A stretch of DNA of 64,000 nucleotides from positions 1,104,501 through 1,168,500 of the forward strand of contig JAOTOL010001598.1 in assembly GCA_034440575.1 (NCBI GenBank). Direction: 5' to 3'. The translations under genes were made by a program, and so were the position numbers. The notes below the pieces were generated by a model, which searched no databases, was not told the origin of the DNA, and saw only the letters and a list, made by a program, of their open reading frames with translations. Positions within the stretch are counted from its first letter, which is position 1; every line of letters starts with the position of its first letter. This DNA is from Imbricaverruca yamaguchii. Taxonomy: Eukaryota > Arthropoda > Thecostraca > Neoverrucidae. Below are positions 33,866-46,804 of this stretch, piece by piece.

Positions 33866-34577
33866 TTAGATAACCTGGCATATAGCTGTCTTGGGCATGC
33901 TGTTTAGAGACGTGTTCCAACCACCAGTGCACGCTTAGCGCCCACCGGAAGAAATCAGCGACTCTCATTCCACACTAAGATGTGTTGCATGACATGTGCG
34001 TGAGCTACGTAAACGAGGCCCGGTTTTCAAAGGTGGACAAGGAAAGTATTGTACATCCACGCGTGAATGCAGTGCCACGTTTGACGCACATTTTTGCAAT
34101 GAGTATGACTTCAAATACACCTGAAATGTAAATATTTCTGTAAAATATTCAAATTGTATCTCATTTCAGCATGGCATGATACTGCTTCCTAAAAAGTAAC
34201 ATGAATACAATAAATGTCTTGTTGGACCTTGTTTTACCTGGTTGACTAGAAAACCAGATAGATTGCAGTTTTTCAGATCGAATGCACACTGCACAGTGTG
34301 CATTACACCTGTATAATTCTGTGGAATCGTTACATCTGCATGCAAAGCGGTCGCAAGTTTGGAATGCAGCTTGTTGCATTCTAGAATTTCGGGTGAATAC
34401 AATTAAGGCAACAACACAAAATGCACATTAGCATCTTCATGGATTCTTCCAAGTAGATATCAGTACACTGTTTATCAAAGCATGCAAATGTTACTTGTTT
34501 TCCATGCCCAGTATTTTAAAATATCCTTTAAGCTGACTAGTGTAATTGTAGCGGGCACCTTTAATGGGCACCATTAT
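33866..34577. other. Unannotated region
   Basis: No gene is recognised. AATGCACACTG (34281-34291) pairs perfectly with CAGTGTGCATT (34294-34304) around CA. Confidence 0.45.
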
Positions 34578-35118
34578 GGACCACTTAAGGTGGCTACAAC
34601 GTCTTCAGACTGAGGCTTTCGGTCATGCTACCCCTGTCCGAGCCCTAACTTCCGGCTTCCGGAATATCGCTTACCTCAACTTTATATTGCGTCGTTACGC
34701 TTGTCGTTATTGTGTATGTTTGTGATGATGGTTGGCTGTGTGCGTGAGTGCACAACCGTAGTGGAAACTGAAAAAAAACTTTACTCGGAAGGATCGAAAA
34801 TGTTTTACATCGCATTACCTTACATCAGACATGTTCCCTGAAATGGGAAACGTATAGGACGAACCATTACAGGTGACTACAAGGTCTTCAAACGGAGGCT
34901 TTCAGTCATGCTGCCCCTGTTCGAGCCCTAATTTCCTGATTCCGGAATATCGCTTACTTCAACTTTATATCGTGTCGTTACGCTCGTCATTATCGTGAAT
35001 GTTCGTGATGATGGTTTTTGTTGCGCATGAATGTACATCCGTAGCGAACACTGAAAAACCCTACTCGGGAGGATCCGAAATACCTCACATTACGGTACCT
35101 CATATATGAGGTACTGCA
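34578..35118. repeat. Two-copy tandem duplication, offset ~283 bp
   Basis: The two halves share GAGGCTTTC(G/A)GTCATGCT, CCGGAATATCGCTTAC and AACTTTATAT, then GTCGTTACGCT.GTC and ACTCGG.AGGATC in order. Divergence is clear (substitutions and small gaps), so the duplication is not recent. Confidence 0.85.
35095..35114. repeat. Perfect 20-bp palindrome
   Basis: GTACCTCATATATGAGGTAC is its own reverse complement. It lies at the right end of the duplicated segment and is followed by (GATCT)n-like TCTGATCTGATCTGA. Confidence 0.88.
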
Positions 35119-35560
35119 GATCTGATCTGATCTGAGTGAGTGGGTACAACATAAAAAATCAACACAAGGGACAAAAACATCTTCTTTTTGACACATTTAA
35201 ATGACACTTAGAACAACCTGTACAACACAATCGGAGCCAGCCCCAATGCGACGGGCGTACGCGGACAATGCCACCCGAGCAGCGCTCACTTCAGGAAGAT
35301 GGTTCCACCCTTTCGGCGGTCGCCAGTCGCTCGACGCATACCGGCGGGCGCTTCTCCAGCTCGAGCTGCTCGTCCTTCCCCGGCACAGACTGCGCCGCGC
35401 CCACTTGGGACCGCCCCATACACAACACGACTTTCACGCCGACTAATTCGGCGCTTCCAGCATATCCTCTGGGACGCGTGGCCTGATGAGAGGCCTGGTA
35501 CCGCTGGCTCGGTGTAGCCGCCGACCGGGCCGGCCGAGCGCATCAGCCGCGGACGGTCTC
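35119..35560. other. Unannotated GC-rich spacer
   Basis: 35200-35550 is GC-rich with frames open on both strands; nothing recognised. Confidence 0.4.
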
Positions 35561-36355
35561 ACCGAGGCTGGGCTCCACTTACGAGGATGGGCTCCACTTG
35601 CGGGGGTGGGCTCCACTTACGAGGGTTGGTCCGATTAGGAGGGTGGGCTCCACTTACGAGGGTGAGCTCCACTTACGGGGGTGGGCTCCACTTACGAGGG
35701 TTGGTCAGATTACGAAGGTGGGCTCCACTTACCGAGGGTGGGCTCCACTTACGAGGGTGGGCTCCATTTACCAGGGTGGGCCCCACTTACGAACTTACGA
35801 GGGTGAGCTCCTCCTACGAACTTACGACGGTGGGTTCCACTTACCAGGGTGGGCTCCACTTACCAGGATGGGTCCGATTACGAGGGTGGGCTCCACTTAC
35901 GAGGGTGGGCTCCATTTGCGAGGGTGGGTTTCACTTACAAGGGTGGGCTCCACTTACCAGGGTGGGCTCCATTTATGGGGTGTGGTCCACTTACGAGGGT
36001 GGGTTCCACTTACGAGGGTGGGTTCCACTTACGAGGGTGGGCTCCACTTACGAGGGTGGGCTCTACTTACGAGGGTGGGTTCCACTTACGAGGGTGGGCT
36101 CCACTTACGAGGGTGGGCTCTACTTACGATGGTGGGGTCCACTTGCGAGGGTGGGGTCCACTTATGAGCGTGGGCTCCACTTACGAGGGTAGGCTCAACT
36201 TACCAGGGTGGGCTCAACTTGCAATGGTGGGGTCCACTTACGAGGGTGGGTTCCACTTACGAGGGTGTGGTCCACTTACGAAGGTGGGTTCCACTTACGA
36301 GGGTGGGCTCCACTTACGAAGGTGGGTTCCACTTACGAGGGTGACCTCCACTTAG
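35561..36355. repeat. 19-bp minisatellite
   Basis: About 40 units of ACTTACGAGGGTGGGCTCC, with variants ACCAGGG, GGTTCC and GGGTCC. Since 19 is not a multiple of three, each plus frame cycles through a 19-residue repeat (STYEGGLHLRGWAPLTRVG) and stays open for up to 201 codons. Irregular units occur near 35640, 35790 and 35960. Confidence 0.96.
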
Positions 36356-37367
36356 GCTGCTCTCGCGTTTGTTGTGGCGCAACGTAAAAAGAATTAAAGC
36401 AATCCTGAATAAAAAGCGAGGTGGAGATGCGGAATATTTTGTCTATAACAGATGAACCATTGGCCTTGAGCACCATTTTTCCACCATGTGAAGAAGAATT
36501 GCGAAAGTGAAAGCTGAAAGTGGATTAAAATAGTATGATAAGTAATTGCGAAGCCTAATCTTTATTACCGCTCGTCTAGAACCATACCAATTAATTTTAT
36601 AACAAAATAACACCTAAAAAGAGAAACTGTGACTGTAACTGTGACTTGACATGGTGGAAAACAAATCACTACCTCACCCAAAGACGCAGCACATCTTGGT
36701 TTTTGTTTCAAAATGTGACACGTCGGAGTCCCACTCGTGTTCGATTTGGCCGTCAGCTCTGACGTATTGTCGTTGATGAAGCGCGCGTCATCAACAGGCC
36801 GGTCCTCTGTGCATTGGCTTGCAGATTGATTCATAGGCATTTCGAACGCATTCTGCCTTCTTTTTGTGTGTGACACGAACCTCAGGCAAGTGATGTACGT
36901 TGTTAAATGCGGGATGAGTTCCATGGCATCACCGATTTATTCCAAACATTTCTTCGAGAACGTTTTTGGGCAACCCGGTTAGGAAGTTGATTTCAGTCTG
37001 GAATTATCTCCTGGTCGAAGCAAGTAGGACTGGTGCTGGTAAACGCAAGCATTATATTCGGTCATACGCCACCACGAGATCGGCGTATCACTCAAGCCGT
37101 ATCACCAACATCCTCGACTTGGCTACCGCCCAACTGTCTTCGTCTCAATCCTATAGCTGCTTCTGAGTGGCAGGCAGATTGATAAAGCCACTGATTGGTG
37201 GAACCGCTGCAAGAAGACTGCGCACGCGCACATATACGTGTGACACTTAGACCGAAACGTGTGACAGCTTCGATGTGTTGTGCCTTATTCATAGCATCCA
37301 TATTTTGTTCATTCAGAGAGCTCGCACGTATCACACATTGGTACCACAGGTCAAGGTATGGTCCGGT
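36356..37367. other. Unannotated unique region
   Basis: No gene is recognised. GTTGATGA (36772-36779) pairs with TCATCAAC (36788-36795) around an inner GCGCGC palindrome. A 119-codon minus frame (36565-36924) has no recognisable domain. Confidence 0.45.
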
Positions 37368-37387
37368 TTCATTTCCCGGGAAATGAA
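37368..37387. repeat. Perfect 20-bp palindrome
   Basis: TTCATTTCCCGGGAAATGAA is its own reverse complement, in single-copy looking DNA. Confidence 0.9.
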
Positions 37388-38323
37388 TCAGGGAGAATGG
37401 CTCTGCCTGATATCACAGGCCTGATAACCGCAATGTTTGAAATTCATGGCCTGGAGTTCGCTATATCCCCAATCATTGTCGGATGCGACGGCAAAATGTG
37501 GCCGATAAATATTGGAACAGAACTCAATGAAGCGTGCTCGGGTCCGACTGGTCCCGGCGTATTACAGAGCGGAGAGGAATGGAACACGAGTAGTCATGGG
37601 CACTGGGAGTTTAATACTTACCTTCACAGACAAAACCGGCATCAGTGCATTTGACTTTGAACCCCCTGTATCGAGGGTGGTATAGAAGTCGCCGTAGGCG
37701 GTTTGTGATGACCACTTGATACTTGATACGTGATGTGTACCGAGCTGCTACATCATTTCTGTAAGCATGTTAGCGCATCTTTGGCGAAGTCGTAGTTATA
37801 ACCCCCTTAGTACAGTTGATGTGTACGAATGGTTGAATTCCTTTTTATAGATATTTTCACACTTCATGTGACGCCTTATAGGTGACGTCCTCAAGGCCAA
37901 GTGAGTTCATTGTCCTTCCTGAACCTTAGATAACCTCTTGGGCACAAAGCGCATTGCACAGCATCATTACGACCTGAATTCAAAGCCGGTGATCATTTGC
38001 GCCGGTCAACTCTTCAGAATTGCCAAATGTTACACAGAAATGCCTGTATTTGTCACTATGTATCCCACGTTTTGGCGCGATACAAGGGTTTGGCATGTTC
38101 CAATCGCTGAACTATGCATGGGATTCGACAAAATGACATGGTGATAAATTTTCGTGAGCACAAGTTATGAGCGAACGCTAATGCCGTGTCTTTATCTCAG
38201 AGAGATTTGGTGCATGCTGGCTGAACTTGCCGATTAATAATTCTGTGAGAGTTATGGCCATGGAGTTCTTTCCGACGGTAATTGGTTGAATGAAGAATGG
38301 ATCTTGTTGTCATTAGATGTAGA

Positions 38324-38359
<36 letters not shown>

Positions 38360-39889
38360 GGTATGTACATGTGTGTATATGTACTTCTATGTGTAAAAAC
38401 CTACCACGTCATCTAATTTTTCGGTTCTATACTGAGGGTCGGCTTTGAGGTTTAACCGGGGTAAGCATAGGGCACCAGATTCTCATGAATCTCAGCTTCA
38501 TTTTAAGTGTAATAAGAGTCATATATCTTGATGAGAGAGTGGTGGGCGTCATGTAATCTGAAGGAAAAATCAATCATAATTCGTCATCCGCCCTTAAGGA
38601 TGCCCAAACATGTTTGAAATTGTGATTAACTATTCGATAAATGTAGATAAATAGCAAATATGTTCCGTGAAAAGATAGTCTACGCTATGAAGTAAGCCGA
38701 TAAAAATTAAGCAGCATATAATTGACCCTCGACCGACAATGTCCTGAGCTGATTGTGCCTGGCAATTCCACTAGACGCAGCAAACGAAACGTTTCATGAC
38801 AGTCAGAAAATGTGTTATTGTTCCATGTTGTGCATGTTTTATCTTTTTGCTATTTATTGCTGTCAATCGTTGGTATCAACTAATAGCAGGACTACTTAGT
38901 TCGAAAATGTAAACCTTGAATAGGTTATCATACGAACGTAGTATTCGTACATTTTACCGACATGAGATGGTCAGTGTAGTCTCGGCATTAAAGTGTGATT
39001 GTGATATGGAATGTGAGTAACTGCTCTACCTACCTACCTAGAGCCAGGATAATTCGGCTGGTAGGTAGACATGCCCATACATGCCCAAGTCAGATGCTCA
39101 TATGGGTGTTTAATTCCATATTTTATCGGGGGAGAGGGCAATGTGTCCAATAATTCTGAGCTTTAATACAGAGTGTATGGGTGAGTAAAGAAAGAGCAGC
39201 ATGGAAATGGTGTTGGTCCTCCCCTCCCAGCAATGGTTGCGCACATAACAAAAACAAACAAATCAACGGTTCTATTTGTCCGTTCAAGTTCAATCATATC
39301 ACATCAGAATGTCGAGATATGAAGAAACCTGTGTTGGTTGGTTAGGCCGGAGTAAAAACACGTGGAATCAGTAGATATTGTGCAAGCAGTGTGAAATATA
39401 TGTGATATGGATTCAGGCAATATATACCATATATTTCATAAGCAGGTACACATCATGGTGGAACTTGAAGTCAATTTACATCTCGCACAAATCAAGTCAG
39501 GATGGACAAAATACATGCACTATGCCAGCTAGTTCAAGAAACAATTTACTTTTTTCCCCTGGCCAAACAAAGCACTCGTGAGCGGTACCACTAGCTTAAG
39601 TTCGCGTATGCATGCCCTGGCAGCCAAAATAATACTGTCTAAGGTCGCTGGCAGGATGACTGAGCTCGTACCTCCAACGCTAAATACGCCCAGCGATGAG
39701 TGCAGAAACAACACCCGAATTCACCGAACACCCGAATTCGCGGGAGTTGTCCGCTCGTGTTGCACGTGCACCGTGGTTCGGCGCCGAGTGAGGCGCCTGA
39801 CCCACGGACGCCGCACAGGCATGGCTGGTGTTGCGAACAGGGCCCGGTAGGTGCAGGGTAAGCGTTTTCTCAGGTTGATGTGGGTAAAT
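37388..39889. other. Unannotated unique region
   Basis: No gene is recognised. A (TA)n run lies at 38327-38356. CTACCTACC (39030-39038) and AGCC (39042-39045) can pair with GGTAGGTAG (39060-39068) and GGCT (39056-39059). A 98-codon plus frame (37358-37654) is unremarkable. Confidence 0.45.
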
Positions 39890-40115
39890 TAAATTTCAAT
39901 TCAGCTTCATTGACTGATTTTCATTTTCATCGCACAAAGTGGGCCAGCAGCAGTGTTCATCACTGAATGCAGTTGATGTGGGCCATGCGGATCTCAGTCC
40001 GCGTGTGCCGGGCTTGGTGTCGGCAAGTCGGGTTATGCGTGGTAATCGCACGCCTGGCCATGCCGACACTTGAAACCGATAGGCGCTGGGCAGGCTGAAA
40101 CACTAACCAGTGCAC
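39890..40115 (-). mobile_element. Possible degenerate tRNA-derived SINE
   Basis: On the minus strand CACTGGTTAGTGTTTC (plus 40097-40112) resembles an A-box and GGTTTCAAGTG (plus 40067-40077) a decayed B-box. An A-rich segment, GATGAAAATGAAAATCAG, occurs near plus 39915-39935, where a tail would be. No target-site duplication was found. Confidence 0.4.
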
Positions 40116-40786
40116 GCAGGGACGTCGTTTTGTATCCTTTTGAGGGAAGCTTGATCCCTCAATGGCGGCCGCGGCTTCCTAATCAAGGCTGGAGATCTCT
40201 CAACAAAACAGGAAGAGGGTAACAGTAGGTTTAGGTCGGAAAGTTTCCAGATTGAATATGGAAAATTGCAAATTAATATTAACAGAATACCAAGTCAGGA
40301 TGTGCATGGACTCCTTGACCCACTCTGAATCTCCAGCCACGCTCCAATTGCTGCTGTTAGCCACTAACCATAGATGTTGTTTTTCATTCATTTAATGCTA
40401 AATCGTGACCACTAAAAGTTGATTCGGCAAACAAATTATAGCCCCCTCAACAGGTTTATCCTCGAGAAACAATGTCACTATCTAGGTCTCCCAATACAAT
40501 TCAGCCACAATTTGCATGTAATGAACTTGATGTGCCCTCCATCGTCTTCATAAAACGACACCCCTGCGTACATATCATGTTGCCACTCCCCTCATTATAA
40601 CGGGGTTGTTGCGACCCTAAAGCATCCGAACGGAGAGCGCTGGAGCTTGAAAACACCATTTTCTTACACATGCGGGTTCAAATAGACCTTAACTTTAGTT
40701 TCAGCGTCCAAATTATCCCCGAGGGGTGACTCAGAAGCCGAAATAGGTCATTTGAGCTTACGTCCGGTCAGTGATCTCGAAGCACC
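40116..40786. other. Unannotated region
   Basis: Nothing recognised. Confidence 0.4.
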
Positions 40787-40856
40787 AGTATCCTGCGGGA
40801 TACTCGAAGTAGCAGCATCCTGGGGGATGCTCAAAGTGTCAGTTTCTTGGGGAAAT
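40787..40856. repeat. 27-bp tandem hairpins with compensatory changes
   Basis: Hairpin 1: AGTATCC (40787-40793) with GGATACT (40798-40804). Hairpin 2, 27 bp on: AGCATCC (40814-40820) with GGATGCT (40825-40831). Both have a 4-nt loop, and the T-A pair of the first is a C-G pair in the second. A third, weaker copy at 40841-40856 keeps TTTC/GAAA. Confidence 0.82.
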
Positions 40857-43800
40857 ATATCAGATTAGTCGCCGATAACCCCAGATTTAGGCGAAAAACC
40901 TGACATGCTCCTTCTCAGAGCGTCACAGTTCCGCGACCTGACGTGACACCTTCAGATTTGTATACCGTATAGTCGGCAGAGGATGCATCATCAGCTACAC
41001 CATGGGGGACGACGTGCTGACACGTGTCGTGTTTTGGTGGCCGCGGAAGCATCTGCATCATCTGCATCATCCCCCCACTCCCGCTCGCGCTATAGTTAAT
41101 GCATACAAAGATGGCACAGTGGCGACGATAAGTGATAGGAAAAGCGCCACGTAGACGAAAACCTATGACGTCGGTAGATACGCGTAAGAAGTGGAAGGTG
41201 CGCGTATATACGTGCTAAGGAACGACTTCAGTAGGGAGTGCCTGTATGACCAGATCTTCAAGGGGAAAAGCTTCGTGAAAACAGCTATTCGCCGTTTCAC
41301 GGAAATTCTAATTAAACTCAGAATGAGTAAGTAAGTAAGTAGCACGCAAGCAGCAAGCAAGCCTTGAGTAGCACAAGCAAGTAGCACGCAAGCCTTCTCA
41401 TGAAAACTACTCTTGAGCACAATATCACTGTTTGAAGGTTACATATATGCTGCAGATGAAGCAACTCCAGAACCCTGATGTGGAGAGAAGTCAAATCCGA
41501 TGGCAACTGCTAGCCTTAAAACGAACAGAACTAATGATTTCGTCATACATATGATCGCGGTTCATCTAGAGATAGCAATAATTTCCAACTGCTGGGAACA
41601 TCAATTGCTCCAGAAAGCTGCCGGGTGGCACCCATGGTACGCATAACGCGACCTCAGGCTCTGGAGTATCCGACGAGGTCATCAATGTCCGTAAGGGCAT
41701 GCTGAACTTTAGTTTTATTTACGCATGTGGGCATATAGCTCGCTGAATTAAGTACGTGTCACGTTTCTGACAAATAGCACATTTTTATAAATAGTATTAA
41801 CAACATGAATCCGTGCGATATAACACTTTAGCTTCAGCACTGAAATTTCATTTTACATTGACCTTGACGTTGACATAGAATGGCATGCATTAAATATGCA
41901 CCTATCTGAAGGGATAATCCAGTTGGACGGACAGAGTAGGGAGCTTAGTGGATGGTACATCATATATTAATTGACAAAAAGATCACACACACCCAACTAT
42001 ACCAATGTCCCCTCTCCCCCAACCCCACCCAAAAAAATAAGAATACTGGCCGATGACACTTCCATGTTGTGAAATATACCAATAATTTGTACTTGGGACA
42101 TGCTTCCCGCTATTTCCGCACCGTGGCACTAATTATTGCACCGGGCAATTAGCGGCTATTGTTTCCGGCCAGCAGTCGTCCACTCCGCCCCATTTCAGCA
42201 CACACACGCAGCCCCACAGGTGATGGCATACTGACAGAGCAGTCGGCTCATCTGCGGCGAGCGAGCGCCACTTCTTGCCCTGCCGAAACATCATTAGCAG
42301 TTGGGCGCAACTCGATCGGGAAAACGCACCGAGGCCGCAGGCCGGAGATGAGGCACGGTTCGCGGGTCGGCCCACGGGCAGCATTGATCCCTGCTCCCGT
42401 CACAGAGCTGTCGGTGCGAAAGAAGTGGCATGCGTACAGAGAACGGTGATGATGACATTTCGCTCTGCTGGCGCCCATAGGTTTGGATGACTTGGGCCCG
42501 ATCCACTTCTGAGGATATCAGCAACCGATGTCAGTACTCCGACCATTGTTTTCCGTTCAAGCTATACTGCTGGCAACTGCCGACTTGGTCACGAACAAGT
42601 CGAGAACGAGACCCTGAGGCCGCTTTGCACCGTACCGTAGGTCGTACGTTTTCATGTTGCAGACGGATGGCGGTGGGAACAAGCTCACCATTGTCCGGGG
42701 TCTTGGACGCTATGTCAGAGATTGGGAAGACAGGAAGCGCATAGAACATCCCTATCTCCGGATACGCATTGCAATTTTTTTTGCACACGTTAAGCGATAG
42801 CCTATTCTCAATGCCGGGTCGACGGAACACATGCAAAATGAATGTTGAGAAATCAAATAAAATAACAGATGGAAGCTTAGGTCAAATCCATCGGCATATC
42901 CCAGAGAAGCATGGGTGCTTTTGAAGTGTCGCAGCCGGTATAATTTTTTGGTGAGGGGAGGCATGGGCCCTGGAATATATTTGTTTTCTATCGCGGTCTC
43001 TCCCTACTTTGGCCCCCATGAAGGGTGCAATTTTCCAAAGTCATCGTGGGCTCACAATACATGTGTGGCTATAATATCGGACTTATCACGTGGGAGGGAC
43101 AACATCACAAATGTTTCTGCTGAACGTGGGTGCACTTCACAGCTTCCTTGGCCATTTATCAGACCACAAGCAATGTTTGTGGGTGCGCAAATTTGGTTTG
43201 TGAATACATGTGTAGTTGCACCCACACTGAGGCATGCCACTACACCCTACTACATTTTTATTTAGCACAATTTTCGGATGGCAAGCCACTCTCATTTATG
43301 TCCTTATTCTTGCTCCGCTTTTGGTCCCTTGCATTTCAGTGTCAATTGGATAATATCACCGGATCTGACATCTGGTCGGTATTCAGATCTCTTATATGGC
43401 CGATGTGTCACCAGATGTATATGGCTACGCATGCGACCCACACCAGTCGGTGTCAGGGCAACACTGCTGGAATGTGCTTGTTACCAGTTGTGAAATGTTG
43501 CAAATTCAGTCAACCGGTTCGAAAGCCTCGGACTGATGCGATGTCGAGAAGGCGACTATGCACGTGGCTGCTTTTCGTCATTCAACCATGTCATCGAGAG
43601 AAAACAGCGTTCAATACTGCTGTTTTTTTTATTTCTGTGGAGATCAAATAGCCCTGGCTGAGTGAAAGAGTTGCCACTCTGCCGTTGTTGGTGTTGTTGA
43701 GTTTGGCCGGCCTTGTGAACCACCTTGTGCGCCACCGTGAGGGTGATGTGGGATGCTGCCACTCTGCCGTCACCTAGTGCTTCACATCAGCTTACGTCTG

Positions 43801-46185
43801 GACGCATTGCCAGACTGCCAGATGATGAGGCCAACATCGTTCTCAAACCAGCACGAAGTGTTAGAAGCCGCCAGCAAAGGGCAAATTATGGACAGAAGGT
43901 GCACAAAGACGGCCTCCAGAATGTCAAAGAACACCATGTTCGCACAGAGGGCATTCCACCACAGATGGACCAGTGAAGTGGCCGAAATGACACCCTCGTC
44001 TCTCGGATTTCGATGAAAACTGGAAAAGAAGATAAGCAGATACTGTGAATCCGCCTGTGCCATTTATAGGCCAACCTGACCAACGTGCTTCGAGTTACAG
44101 CCTCCGGTAGTTTTGAGTGGTCACAAAAAGTAGTTCTATTCAACTACCTGTATTTCATACGCCGTCAGACATAAATTCACTTCCCGATAACTCTGCTTAG
44201 ATAGCAGAAGTCCAAGGAATGCATCAGTGATAGCATCTATGAAAAAGATATAATTTCGTAATGACCTTTTGACCACATTTCACGTTTTGTCACATTTCAC
44301 GATCCCTGGCCAATTGAAACTAACATTTGAATCCTCAGAAAGGAAGATACACAAATGCTCTAATAAACTGTAGAGTGAAAAATACGGGTCTTGCCCATAC
44401 ATATATTTCCCAGGGCAGGGAAGCACCGACTTACTTCCAAAGGAAGTGGATCATTGTACATGTTTTCTCCCGTAGATTTGTTCATTACATTAGTCAGCTC
44501 TTTGTCAGGAATGTCCGGACGGAAGGTGCGAATCGCCGAGGGAAAGAAACAATTGGGCACACCTTCATCCTATGCTATTTAGGCTCGAGGTGAACGCAGA
44601 GAGCATGCTTACTACTTGGATGTCACAGGTTTCTTTTGCAATTTTATGAAAGCACTTGGAATTCCTGCTGATTTCCAGTGATGACCTTGTCACATTTGGG
44701 AGCTTTACCGGCTAAGACAACCGTTGTGATCTGACCCAATCGGAGATATGCCATTGGAGTTCTGAGCGGACCAGAATGCGTGTCACAGCCTAACAGAAGC
44801 GAAATCCCACAGAATTAGGGATGCATGACTCGAGCCTGGCAGAGAAATCACTAGATCTGGCCATTTTTTGGAAGTCACTGCATCGCGTAGGACGACATAA
44901 ATATTTTTGCCTACCATGAACTAACAGAACAAACAAAAAGCCTGCACACAGAGTTTGTCGTGTCCTACCACCCTACTACCCCTGTCCGCTACCTCGGACA
45001 GTCTCATTAATTCCCTGGGGAGTAGCACCAGCCCCGACGCATTCGTGTGAATGGCCACTTGAGCCCTGAGGCAGACTAGCGGCTTCCCACACACATCGAC
45101 TGGGTGGAATGTGCCCAGCCACCTGGGGAGCGGCTGAGAAATTGTTGATTTGCTCAGCATCTAGTTGAACGTCGCATGACACACACACACAGTGAGAAGA
45201 ACTGCCGCTGGCTATTCCCGGCGGACGCCGGCGGACAGAATGCGGCCAACATCGCGACCTTTCTGCCGGTGTCGCCGTGTCATCAGCGGAACTGACACCA
45301 CTCTAATCAGGAAAGATCTTTGTGAGGTAAGGCAAACTATGTCGTCGGCGTCCTTTTACGAGTTCTGCACATGGAGCACGATATCGCGCTATTTTTGAAA
45401 ACACGCCTGAAAGTGATCGTACGTCTCGGGAACTCGGACCGTTTCACGTTGAGTGTTCCATGCGAGTGAATCGAAACGGCCTTCCACCACTGAAAATGTC
45501 AAGTTCACAACCCAAGCGTGCAACATGTCGGGGCAGTGTTTCGCCCCGTCAAAAATGGAGACACAAATATATTGGGAAGAAAGTGGTAATCTCTCAAGCA
45601 TGCCGAAGATGGACCAAGCCGGTTTCGAATTCATGAAGAAACAACTTCCGCAGGAAAGCGGACATGGCAAGTGATTGTCTTCATGTGAAGCATTGGAAAT
45701 CATCATCCATTCCCGCGTACCGAGTGCACGGGGACACACCGGCGTCGTTTACCTAGCAGATGTTTCAGCAACCGCAGCACGTCGCAGTCCCGAACAAACG
45801 CGATGTAATCGACCGAGCGGACAGCTGGAGCGTAAATCAGACTGCTGAGATCAAACGGGGAGGGTCCCGCCATGATCAGAATACCAGCCGGCGGCTGCCG
45901 CAGATAATTCGGATTTAATGCTGCGAGCCGAGAACACCGCGTAAAGCTCTACTTGCGTGGGCTGCCCCTGTCCCGTCGTCACCGCTCCAGTAAGCCGAAT
46001 ATGGAGGTCGTGCCCCAGACACTGGACCGTGTCAGTCTGGACGGCAGACATTGGTGTTGGCAATGTGGGCTTGGTGTGGGTGGTGCCGGTTTGGTGCCGG
46101 TGCGGACAATTCGGTGTCGGTACTGATAATTTAGTGTTGGTGATGGTAATTTGGTGTCAATCATAGTGCAGGGTGTTATCGAATG
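40857..46185. other. Unannotated unique region
   Basis: No gene is recognised over about 5.3 kb. Holds an (AGTA)/(AGCA)-rich stretch at 41326-41396 (AAGTAAGTAAGTAGCACGCA). The longest frame is 173 codons (43130-43651, plus), with no family signature. Further minus-strand frames at 45389-45739 are similarly unremarkable. Confidence 0.45.
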
Positions 46186-46712
46186 AGTGGTGTTGAGCTA
46201 CGCGCCAAGTGGTGTTGAGCTACACGCCGAGTGGTGTCGCCTTCGTGTCGGGCAGTGTTCACTTGGTGCCGAGCCAGGCGTCGGCTTGGTGCCGAATGAT
46301 GTCGAAAGTAGCACCAATATAGTTCCAAAATGGTGTCGGAACAGCTGTTCAGTATCCCCAAGCTAGTGCACGGAGTGTTGCTGAGCTTGGTGTTGGCCGG
46401 TGTTGAATGGGGCTGACGTGATGTTGGCCGGTGTTAAGTAGGGCTGACGTTAAGTAGCGTGGTGTTGGCCGGTGTTGAGTGGGCTGACGTGGCTGGTGTT
46501 GGCCGTGTTGGGCTGACGTTAAGTGGGGCTGACGTGGTGTTGGCCGGTGTTGAGTGGGGCTGACGTGGCGTGGTGTTGGCCGGTGTTGAGTGGGGCTGAC
46601 GTGGCGTGGTGTTGGCTGGTGTTGGGTGGGGCTGACGTGGGGTGGTGTTGGCTGGTGTTGGGTGGGGCTGGCGTGGTGTGGTGTTGGCCGGTGTTGGCCG
46701 GTGTTGAGCGGC
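46186..46712. repeat. ~36-bp GTGTTGGCCGGTGTTGAG array
   Basis: From 46400 to 46712 about nine units share GTGTTGGCCGGTGTTGAGTG and GGGCTGACGTGG. To the left (46186-46330) looser GTGGTGTTGAGCTAC.CGCC units look like older relatives. The plus strand is T- and G-rich throughout. Confidence 0.9.
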
Positions 46713-46804
46713 GCCTATACTGCCACGTCGGCACCACGCCCAGCATTGCTCCGCCGCCGGATGACATCGCTGTGTGGCACAGCGTCCCTCCCTCAGCTCG
46801 GACC
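46713..46804. other. Spacer between arrays
   Basis: Short unique sequence; nothing recognised. Confidence 0.35.

Noticed and set aside
43130..43651. 173-codon plus-strand frame in unique DNA
   Set aside because: Cysteine-rich by appearance but no motif, and no splice or conservation support. Kept only as unannotated sequence.
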